From the NCBI GenBank assembly GCA_021323815.1, contig JAJPKG010000308.1:1-6393 (forward strand): a stretch of 6,393 bases of DNA. Reading direction: 5' to 3'. Below are positions 1 to 4,867 of this stretch, piece by piece. The DNA is from Pseudomonadota bacterium (lineage in GTDB: Bacteria > Chloroflexota > Ktedonobacteria > Ktedonobacterales > JACDGC01). The notes beneath the pieces were generated by a model. The model was not told the origin of the DNA. It searched no databases and worked only from the letters and a program-made list of their open reading frames with translations. Both the position numbers and the translations under genes were made by a program. The stretch's first letter is position 1. Every line of letters starts with the position of its first letter.

Positions 1-706
1 GCACGTTGGCAAATTCCAGCAAGAATGTGGCGTCGTCGCGCGCGTCTGCTTCCGGCTCAATCACCAGCGCTGAAGTCCAGGTCAGCACGATCAGGTCATC
101 CTCATAATAGCTCAGTGGCACGGCTAATGCTTGCGCCGCCTGGCTCAATGGGCGGCGCTCGCCCAGCGCCACGCGCAACAACAGCGGATCGCGCGCCAAC
201 TGCGAAGCCGGCGTTCCTTTCCCCAGCCGCTCCACCAGCAAAATCCGGTAATCTTCGCCGCGCACCGTCGCATTGGGCCGCTCAAAAGCTGATTCCAGCG
301 TCCCGCGTAGTGTCTGTAGCGAGCGATCAAAGAGCTTCATCAGCGCTTTGGGATAATTCTGCACCTGTGCCACCATCTCGGCGGCATCATGCCAGGTGCA
401 ATCGCCCGGCAGCGGCAGCATCAAGCGCAGGCTGATGATGCCCAGATCATAGATGCGCGCGTGCAAGCGCCCAGAAAGCATCTTCCCTGCCAGCGTCACC
501 CGCGCCTGGCCCATGCTGATTTCCAGTGGCAATTGGGGCATGTCGATGCTGCCGCCGCGTGTGGCGATCGTACGCATGCGCGTCGAATCCGCCGCCAGCA
601 AACCAGCCGCCACTTCCAGGTCGATGCTGTCGCTGAGATCATACATCTGATATAGATGCAATGCCGCTCGTTCCATCGGCGGCACGCACGCATTGTTGTT
701 TGCCAT
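1..706 (-). CDS. Conserved hypothetical protein, possible RMD1/DUF155-like (3' end outside window)
   Basis: This reading frame starts at the ATG complementary to 704-706 and stays open to the window edge, giving 235 residues without a stop. The C-terminus is missing. It begins MANNNACVPPMERAALHLYQ. Distinctive stretches are a YDLSDSIDLEVAAGLL segment near residues 22-37, an RIYDLGIISLRLMLPLP strand-like segment near 84-100, a YYEDDLIVLTWTSALVIEPE segment near 200-220 and an acidic DDATFLLEFANV at the cut end. There is no signal peptide or transmembrane helix in the visible part, so it is probably cytosolic. The (Y/F)D-(L/Y)-G-(I/V)-(I/V) strand and the start of an 'LLEFAN' helix recall the RMD1/RMND1 (DUF155) family, but I hold this only weakly. 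It is transcribed divergently from the thioredoxin gene. No Shine-Dalgarno sits at normal spacing; GAGG is only one base from the ATG. I am confident it is a real gene and unsure of its function. Confidence 0.7.
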   Translation of the reverse strand, partial: MANNNACVPPMERAALHLYQMYDLSDSIDLEVAAGLLAADSTRMRTIATRGGSIDMPQLPLEISMGQARVTLAGKMLSGRLHARIYDLGIISLRLMLPLPGDCTWHDAAEMVAQVQNYPKALMKLFDRSLQTLRGTLESAFERPNATVRGEDYRILLVERLGKGTPASQLARDPLLLRVALGERRPLSQAAQALAVPLSYYEDDLIVLTWTSALVIEPEADARDDATFLLEFANV

Positions 707-713
707 ACCTCAT

Positions 714-719
714 AGTATA
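714..719 (-). promoter_or_regulatory. Candidate -10 box (TATACT) of a possibly leaderless transcript
   Basis: On the minus strand TATACT lies 7 bases upstream of the ATG at 706. A transcript from it would begin at or within a base or two of the start codon, giving a leaderless or nearly leaderless mRNA. The lack of a properly spaced Shine-Dalgarno fits this. I see no convincing -35 hexamer, so the call is tentative. Confidence 0.35.
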
Positions 720-733
720 GCGCGCTTTTCAGA

Positions 734-764
734 TTGGCACCGGATTGGCGTGACATGGTATAAT
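734..764 (+). promoter_or_regulatory. Extended -10 promoter of the thioredoxin-csoR unit
   Basis: TTGGCA at 734-739 serves as a -35, followed after 19 bases by a perfect TATAAT at 759-764. The -10 is preceded by TGG (756-758), making an extended -10 (TGnTATAAT) that compensates for the long spacer. Transcription would start near 771, leaving a 5' leader of about 55 bases that carries the inverted repeat at 776-794 and the AGGAG at 812-816. Confidence 0.7.
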
Positions 765-775
765 GAAAGCGTAAT

Positions 776-794
776 GATACCCACCGGGGGTATC
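776..794 (+). promoter_or_regulatory. Putative CsoR-family operator (GATACCC-N5-GGGTATC)
   Basis: The sequence GATACCCACCGGGGGTATC has perfect 7-base inverted arms (776-782 and 788-794) around a 5-base centre. CsoR-family repressors are known to bind GC-tract palindromes of the form TACCC-N4/5-GGGTA, and this window encodes such a repressor about 400 bases downstream. The site lies at about +5 to +24 relative to the predicted start, immediately after the TATAAT, where a bound tetramer would block promoter escape. Binding by the local CsoR is an inference. Confidence 0.75.
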
Positions 795-811
795 CTGAAC
801 CATAAGACAAC

Positions 812-816
812 AGGAG
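812..816 (+). promoter_or_regulatory. Ribosome binding site of thioredoxin
   Basis: AGGAG lies 9 bases before the ATG at 826 and fixes that start. Confidence 0.7.
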
Positions 817-825
817 TGAGCCACA

Positions 826-1173
826 ATGGCTGATTCGTATATCACCGTTACCGATGCATCCTTTGACCGGGATGTGCTGAAATCTGAGAAGCCCGTCGTT
901 GTGGACTTCTGGGCACCCTGGTGCGGTCCGTGCCGCATGATGGCCCCCGCCTTTGAGGACCTGGCGCGCGAATATGGCGACCGCATGACCTTCGCCAAGC
1001 TGAACACCGACGAGAACCAAAACACGATGATGCAGTACGGCATCCAGGGCATCCCCACACTGCTGTTTTTCTCCGGCGGCAAGGTGGTGGAACAGTTGGT
1101 GGGCGCGCGCCCGCGCAACGACCTGAAACAGCACATCGACCGCGTGCTGGCGCTTGTCAACAGAGTTGCCTGA
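826..1173 (+). CDS. trxA: Thioredoxin
   Basis: This is a 115-residue single-domain thioredoxin, a cytosolic protein-disulfide reductase recycled by thioredoxin reductase. The active site WCGPC is at residues 32-36 (redox cysteines C33 and C36), preceded by the family's VVVDFWAPW strand. The buried Asp is D27 and the cis-proline loop is IPT with P77. Length and end match classical thioredoxins of about 105-115 residues, and there is no signal peptide. AGGAG nine bases upstream supports the ATG. It is the first gene after an extended -10 promoter with a CsoR-type palindrome in its leader, and csoR begins 28 bases after its stop. This suggests control by metal or thiol stress rather than a housekeeping setting. 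Whether it is the organism's main TrxA cannot be told from the window; a specialised paralogue is equally possible. Confidence 0.95.
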   Translation: MADSYITVTDASFDRDVLKSEKPVVVDFWAPWCGPCRMMAPAFEDLAREYGDRMTFAKLNTDENQNTMMQYGIQGIPTLLFFSGGKVVEQLVGARPRNDLKQHIDRVLALVNRVA

Positions 1174-1201
1174 ACCCGATCTTGCTGAAATGAGGCCCTT
1201 G

Positions 1202-1495
1202 ATGACCGATCCGGAAGACACCATCTCAGCCACCATGCCGCCTGACACGGTGGAAGACCTGGGCGTGCGCTTGCGGCGCATCGAGGGCCAGATTCGCGGC
1301 ATCGCGCGCATGCTGGAAGATGACCGCACCTGCGAAGATGTCATCACCCAGTTGCTCGCCGTTCGCGCCGGCATGGACCGCGTGGCGCGCGAGATCGTGC
1401 GCGTCCACGTGGACCGCTGCTTGCGCGACATGCCCCCCGAACAGGCGCGCGATATGGTGATGCGCATCGTCACCCTCTTGAATAAGCTGTCATAG
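1202..1495 (+). CDS. csoR: CsoR-family metal-sensing transcriptional repressor
   Basis: This is a 97-residue all-helical repressor of the CsoR/RcnR/FrmR family (formerly DUF156). The signature LRRIEGQIRGIARMLEDDRTC covers residues 24-44. The metal ligands known for copper sensors are present with the right spacing: C44, then H69 25 residues later, then C73 four later, as in Mycobacterium tuberculosis CsoR (C36, H61, C65). The N-terminal His typical of nickel/cobalt members is absent, and the retained His argues against a persulfide-sensing CstR. Apo-protein tetramers in this family bind GC-rich palindromes and release them on Cu(I) binding; the palindrome at 776-794 fits. I chose ATG 1202 because TGAGG at 1191-1195 lies six bases upstream. 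An ATG at 1190 and a TTG at 1154 overlapping trxA are in frame but less likely. No copper ATPase or chaperone gene is next to it. Confidence 0.92.
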   Translation: MTDPEDTISATMPPDTVEDLGVRLRRIEGQIRGIARMLEDDRTCEDVITQLLAVRAGMDRVAREIVRVHVDRCLRDMPPEQARDMVMRIVTLLNKLS

Positions 1496-1528
1496 GGGCC
1501 TGGCCCCAACCAGATGGAGCTTTTCCCC

Positions 1529-2599
1529 ATGAGTCTTGATCCCATTGTGCTGCGCGGCACGTTGCATGAAACCATTTGGGGCGGGCAGGAACTCAGCGCC
1601 GTGCTGGGCAAAAAGCTGCCCCCCGGCGCGAAGATCGGCGAATCATGGGAAACGGCGCTGGATGCCGTCGCCACCAATCCTCCCTATGACGGGCGCACGC
1701 TGGGCGCGCTCGCCCAGGAATTAGGCGAGCGGCTCTATGGCACGCGCGCTCGCGCCATCTTTGGCGACCGCTTCCCCTTGCTGATCAAATTTCTCGATGC
1801 CCATGCCTGGCTTTCGGTGCAGGTCCACCCCGACGATGCCTATGCCGCGGCACATGAGAACGGCAAGTTGGGCAAGACCGAGGCGTGGCGCATCCTGGCG
1901 ACCGAAAACAACGCCCAGATCATACACGGCTTCGCGCGAGCAACCAACCGAGAGGAAGTGGCCCAGGCGATCCAGAATAACACGCTGGAATCGCTGGCTT
2001 ACTACATGCCGGTGCATCCCGGCGATGTGGTGCTGAACGTGGCCGGCACGCTGCACGCTACCGGCGCGGGCATCGTCCTCTATGAGATTCAAGAATATTC
2101 CGACGTGACCTATCGCCTGTATGATTATGGCCGCAAGGACGCCAACGGCCAGCCGCGCCCGCTGCACATCGAGCAAGCCCTGAACGTGCTGGACTACGAG
2201 CCGCTGAAACAACATCTGCAACGGCCCGTCGCGGTCGGCTCGCGTGATCAGAACGGCATGAACGACCAGCACGAACAACTGCTCGTTGTTGACAAACACT
2301 TTGCCCTGTTGGAAGCCGTCCTGTCTGACGGCTATACGCTGCGGCGCGCGACAGACGGCGCAAGCTGCCAGATCGTCTCGGTCATCGGCGGCAACGTGGA
2401 CCTGTCGTGGGGCGCGACGAATGCGCCGAAGGGCATTGCGCTGGGCAGCGGCGAAACGGTGGTGCTGCCCGCCGAACCGAGCATCTTTCACTTCACGCCC
2501 GCTGAAGAGGCTGACGACACCGTGCCACGCCTGCTCGTTGCCTGGGTGCCTGACCTCACTGATCCCGCCGTGCAAGCCTGGCGCGCCGCGCAAGAATAG
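1529..2599 (+). CDS. manA: Mannose-6-phosphate isomerase, class I (zinc-dependent)
   Basis: This is a 356-residue type I phosphomannose isomerase of the short Bacillus-like class. It interconverts fructose-6-phosphate and mannose-6-phosphate, feeding GDP-mannose synthesis or mannose use. The cupin motifs carry the zinc ligands: QVHPDD (H100), KTEAW (E118) and GTLHATGAGIVLYEIQ (H176), in the same order and spacing as His97, Glu115 and His172 of B. subtilis ManA. The substrate-binding GESWE is at 37-41. The C-terminal third is a second, degenerate cupin, as usual. ATG 1529 is preferred because GGAG (1516-1519) lies nine bases upstream; ATG 1514, which overlaps that GGAG, would add five residues. 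The gene follows csoR by 33 bases, with no clear promoter between, so read-through from the thioredoxin promoter is possible. The isomerase could support glycan building by the glycosyltransferase further on, but that link is only inferred. Confidence 0.93.
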   Translation: MSLDPIVLRGTLHETIWGGQELSAVLGKKLPPGAKIGESWETALDAVATNPPYDGRTLGALAQELGERLYGTRARAIFGDRFPLLIKFLDAHAWLSVQVHPDDAYAAAHENGKLGKTEAWRILATENNAQIIHGFARATNREEVAQAIQNNTLESLAYYMPVHPGDVVLNVAGTLHATGAGIVLYEIQEYSDVTYRLYDYGRKDANGQPRPLHIEQALNVLDYEPLKQHLQRPVAVGSRDQNGMNDQHEQLLVVDKHFALLEAVLSDGYTLRRATDGASCQIVSVIGGNVDLSWGATNAPKGIALGSGETVVLPAEPSIFHFTPAEEADDTVPRLLVAWVPDLTDPAVQAWRAAQE

Positions 2600-2607
2600 G
2601 GATAACG

Positions 2608-2616
2608 TGCTATAAT
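2608..2616 (+). promoter_or_regulatory. Extended -10 promoter for the microprotein/M50/HD/scpA cluster
   Basis: TGCTATAAT gives a perfect TATAAT (2611-2616) with the extended TGn, the same architecture as the thioredoxin promoter. It lies only about a dozen bases after the manA stop. No good -35 is visible in the overlapping coding end, which is acceptable for an extended -10. Transcription would start near 2623, about 30 bases before the small ORF. Confidence 0.6.
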
Positions 2617-2639
2617 ACCTCTACACAGCCCCAACCGAT

Positions 2640-2647
2640 GGAGGTGA
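2640..2647 (+). promoter_or_regulatory. Perfect 8-base Shine-Dalgarno of the microprotein
   Basis: GGAGGTGA is fully complementary to the conserved 3' end of 16S rRNA (TCACCTCC), with six bases to the ATG at 2654. It is the strongest ribosome binding site in the window and the main reason to believe the 20-codon ORF is translated. Confidence 0.75.
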
Positions 2648-2653
2648 CGCGCC

Positions 2654-2716
2654 ATGCCCAAACAACCGGCACCTAAAGAGAAACGCAAGCCCAAAAAGAG
2701 TAAGGAAGCGAAGTAG
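2654..2716 (+). CDS. Lysine-rich 20-residue microprotein (unknown function)
   Basis: The frame ATG to TAG encodes 20 residues beginning MPKQPAPKEKRK. It contains eight Lys, one Arg, two Glu and four Pro, and no hydrophobic core beyond the initiator Met, so it is strongly cationic (about +7) and surely disordered. The evidence that it is real is positional: an extended -10 promoter about 40 bases upstream and a perfect GGAGGTGA six bases before the ATG. It precedes the M50-like gene by 15 bases, in the same frame but separated by TAG and a second in-frame TAA. It could be an independent nucleic-acid- or ribosome-binding peptide, or a leader peptide whose translation opens the weak start of the next gene. 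I recognise no family. Confidence 0.6.
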   Translation: MPKQPAPKEKRKPKKSKEAK

Positions 2717-2731
2717 GGGTAATCGGGCGGC

Positions 2732-3499
2732 ATGAACACGATTCTGATCGCGATGACCTTCGTCTCATTTCTGCTGACGATGGGCATTCGCTATGGCGTG
2801 CAGGCACTGGTGACGACCTTGCTGGGGGACGGTAGCCCGGCGCGCGAGCGACGGCTGACGCTGAACCCAGCGCGGCATCTGGCGGCGCTGGGAACCAGTG
2901 TGGCTTTCGCCCTCAGCTTCCCCGTCGGTCCCTATGTTCCAGCGGGTCTCGGCTGGGGACGCCCCATCCGCGCCGATGCCACCCGGCTGAGCATTGGACC
3001 GAACCCCGGCACAATTTTGATCGCGCTGGCAGGCATCGTCACCAATTTTGTGCTGGGCATCGTCATCGCCGTTGGGCTGGGCTTCGTCTCCTTCACCACC
3101 GCCGATGCGCAACACATCATGTCGTGCGTGAATCTGACCGGCGGCCCGCTTCAAAGTTGCTTGCAGGTGTGGCAGCCGGGCTGGGCGTTGCGGCTGGAGC
3201 AGTTCGGCTTCATCTTCGCCGGCACTAACATCCTGATCGGACTGCTGAATATCATCCCGCTTTATCCGCTGGACGGCTATTCGATCCTGTTCGCGCTGCT
3301 GCCCGAACGCGCTGCGATCAACTATCGCAACAGCCAGGCGACGCAGGAGATGATTCTGTTCGCCGTTCTGCTGATTTTGCCGCTCTTCCTGTTTTTCGCC
3401 GGATTGCAGCAATTTTCGCCGGTCTATCTGTTGCAGACACTGAGCCTGAAGATCATGTCGTTCTTCACCTATTTTGAACCCTTCGCCGAGAACCTATGA
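2732..3499 (+). CDS. M50/site-2-protease-like membrane protein lacking HExxH (likely inactive)
   Basis: This 255-residue polytopic membrane protein has hydrophobic spans near residues 3-31, 51-73, 94-119, 158-176 and 205-247. The overall plan is that of the short bacterial M50 (site-2 protease, YwhC-like) group: LLGD at 30-33, RRLTLNPARHLAALGT at 40-55, a GWGRPI loop at 74-79, the G-x-x-x-N motif of the central helix (G101, N105), and the third-ligand motif NIIPLYPLDG at 173-182 with D181. Where active members have HExxH before the LLGD, this protein reads R20-Y21-G22-V23-Q24, so both zinc His and the catalytic Glu are gone. It should not cut peptides but could still bind transmembrane substrates. 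Start ATG 2732 has only a weak GGGG/GGGCGG upstream, suggesting translational coupling to the microprotein 15 bases before. Its stop overlaps the next start as ATGA. Confidence 0.8.
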   Translation: MNTILIAMTFVSFLLTMGIRYGVQALVTTLLGDGSPARERRLTLNPARHLAALGTSVAFALSFPVGPYVPAGLGWGRPIRADATRLSIGPNPGTILIALAGIVTNFVLGIVIAVGLGFVSFTTADAQHIMSCVNLTGGPLQSCLQVWQPGWALRLEQFGFIFAGTNILIGLLNIIPLYPLDGYSILFALLPERAAINYRNSQATQEMILFAVLLILPLFLFFAGLQQFSPVYLLQTLSLKIMSFFTYFEPFAENL

Positions 3500-4035
3500 G
3501 CCGAGGTGCCATCACCACATCCCCAGTCCGCGCGCGGGCGGTGTATCGCCTGTGGCAGGTATGGCACCGGCTGACAGCGCGCGTCAGCGAAGCGGATCTC
3601 GCTCCGGTGCGCGAGCTGCTGCCCCCGGCGGGCCAGCAGCTTTTCGCCGCCATGTCGCGCGGCGACCAGCGCCACAGCCTGGATGTCTATACCGCCCTGG
3701 CCGACGCCGGCTGCCGTGACCGCGAGATGCTGATCGCCGCGCTGCTGCATGACGCGGGCAAGGGGGGTGGCCGCGTGCGCTTCGCCATGCGCCCGGCCAT
3801 CGTCATCCTCAAGCGCGTCGCGCCCGGTTTGCTGCGCCGCATGGCCGGCCCCAGCGCGCTGGCCCCCGTCGCGCCGTTTCAGCGCCCGTTCCGCGACGCC
3901 TGGCACCATGCCGAGTTAGGCGCGATTCTGGCGTCTCAGGCCGGTTTGTCTCCGCGCGTCTGCGAACTCATCCGCACTCACCACGATCCGCATGGCCCAG
4001 CGGCGGCACTACATGCAGTGGATGAGAAGAATTGA
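3496..4035 (+). CDS. HD-domain phosphohydrolase-like protein
   Basis: This 179-residue soluble protein carries the HD metal-dependent phosphohydrolase fold. The metal-binding residues are visible: H60 in QRHSLDV, H85-D86 in ALLHDAGKG, and later H137-H138 and H162-H163-D164 (IRTHHDPHG), with a final D175 in ALHAVDEKN matching the closing Asp of HD domains. The segment at 91-133 is rich in Arg and Pro and replaces the usual loop. Its substrate is unknown; relatives hydrolyse nucleotides or phosphate esters, and I see no second domain to narrow it down. Its ATG overlaps the stop of the M50-like gene (ATGA at 3496-3499), so the two are translationally coupled, and scpA follows within ten bases. 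GC content here is the highest in the window. HD family is secure, function is not. Confidence 0.85.
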   Translation: MSRGAITTSPVRARAVYRLWQVWHRLTARVSEADLAPVRELLPPAGQQLFAAMSRGDQRHSLDVYTALADAGCRDREMLIAALLHDAGKGGGRVRFAMRPAIVILKRVAPGLLRRMAGPSALAPVAPFQRPFRDAWHHAELGAILASQAGLSPRVCELIRTHHDPHGPAAALHAVDEKN

Positions 4036-4044
4036 GTGAGAAGC

Positions 4045-4818
4045 ATGGCTGAAGAACCATATCAGGTACGGCTGCCGGCGTTTGAGGGACCGCTGGATCT
4101 GCTGTTGCACTTGATCGAGAAGCGCCAGATGGAGATCACCGCCATCTCACTGGTGGCGGTGACCGATCAATTCATCGCCTATTTGCAGTCCACCGCCGAC
4201 ATTCCCATCGCCAAACTGGCGGATTTCGTGACAATGGCATCGCGGCTGCTGGTGATCAAATCCCGCAGCCTGCTGCCCCGCTCGACGCGCCCCGAAGACG
4301 AGGCCGAGACGGCGGAAGCGATGGCCGACGCCGAAGAGCTGGCGCGCAACCTGTTGGAATATAAACTGGCGAAAGAGATCGCCGCCCTGCTGCGCTCCCG
4401 CGCCGACGCCGGCTTGCAGAGTTTCGCCCGCACCACCCCGCCACAAGATATCGAAGAGCATTTCGTGTGGACGCCACCCCGGCTGACCGGCCTCAATGTC
4501 AACGCGCTGGCCGCTGCCTTTAAGCGCGTGTTGACTGAAAGCCGCGACGCTGAACCCGAAGAACTGCCCTTGCCCGTCGTCACCGTCGCGGAAAAGATCG
4601 ACGAGATCGATCTGTTGCTGCAACAGCAGCCCGCTGTCACGCTGACGGAACTCGTCTCCGGCCAGATGCGGCGCATCGTCATTGTCGTGACCTTCATCGC
4701 CGTGCTGGAAATGTGGCACCTGCACCGCATCGCCGTCCGCCAGGACGATCCCTTCGGCGAAGTCATCATCGAGCGCGCCACCCAAGCCAACATGAAGCCG
4801 CGCACTCTCATCGAATAA
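4045..4818 (+). CDS. scpA: Segregation and condensation protein A (ScpA)
   Basis: This 257-residue protein is the kleisin subunit of the bacterial SMC-ScpAB condensin, which bridges the SMC heads and organises and segregates the chromosome. The N-terminal SMC-contact region has the hallmark FEGPLDLLLHLIEKRQMEI (13-31), followed by VTDQFIAYL and the MASRLLVIKSRSLLP helix (64-78). An acidic linker (82-100) leads to the middle region that binds ScpB. The C-terminal winged helix is seen at about 180-245, including GQMRRIVIVVTFIAVLEM and QDDPFGEVII. Length is typical. ATG 4045 is chosen because it gives the usual MAEEPYQVRL beginning; a GTG at 4036, directly after the HD-gene stop, would add three residues. 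The usual partner gene scpB does not follow; a convergent glycosyltransferase does. Confidence 0.95.
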   Translation: MAEEPYQVRLPAFEGPLDLLLHLIEKRQMEITAISLVAVTDQFIAYLQSTADIPIAKLADFVTMASRLLVIKSRSLLPRSTRPEDEAETAEAMADAEELARNLLEYKLAKEIAALLRSRADAGLQSFARTTPPQDIEEHFVWTPPRLTGLNVNALAAAFKRVLTESRDAEPEELPLPVVTVAEKIDEIDLLLQQQPAVTLTELVSGQMRRIVIVVTFIAVLEMWHLHRIAVRQDDPFGEVIIERATQANMKPRTLIE

Positions 4819-4840
4819 TCTCCATAGAGCGCTGTAGGGT

Positions 4841-4858
4841 TCCCGTGACGAGACGGGA
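4841..4858. terminator. Weak hairpin between convergent scpA and GT4 genes
   Basis: TCCCGT (4841-4846) and ACGGGA (4853-4858) form a 6-bp stem around GACGAG. A second, outer pairing of GCGCT (4830-4834) with AGCGT (4862-4866) is possible with one G-U. The position between convergent genes fits a shared terminator, but there is no good U-tract on either strand (only TTT at 4866-4868 on the plus strand), so termination would be weak or factor-dependent. Confidence 0.35.
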
Positions 4859-4867
4859 CGGAGCGTT

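Noticed and set aside
1154..1201. TTG start at 1154 or ATG at 1190 for csoR
   Set aside because: The TTG start overlaps trxA and adds 16 residues not typical of the family. TGAGG is placed correctly for the ATG at 1202.
1495..1507. GGGGCC-T-GGCCCC inverted repeat between csoR and manA as a terminator
   Set aside because: The usable stem is only about four base pairs with a tight loop and there is no U-tract; manA begins within 25 bases.
496..1677. Long minus-strand open frame (393 codons) opposite trxA, csoR and the start of manA
   Set aside because: It lies antisense to three genes with clear family motifs, spans the divergent promoter region, and its protein is low-complexity Ser/Arg-rich sequence with no domain. 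It is a GC-driven shadow.
1721..2593. Minus-strand open frame of 290 codons inside manA
   Set aside because: It is antisense to an unmistakable phosphomannose isomerase, with no start signals or recognisable motifs.
2654..3499. Microprotein as an N-terminal extension of the M50-like protein interrupted by a stop
   Set aside because: The two are in the same frame, but two in-frame stops (TAG 2714 and TAA 2720) separate them, and a Lys-rich tail is not expected ahead of this membrane domain. Separate genes are simpler.
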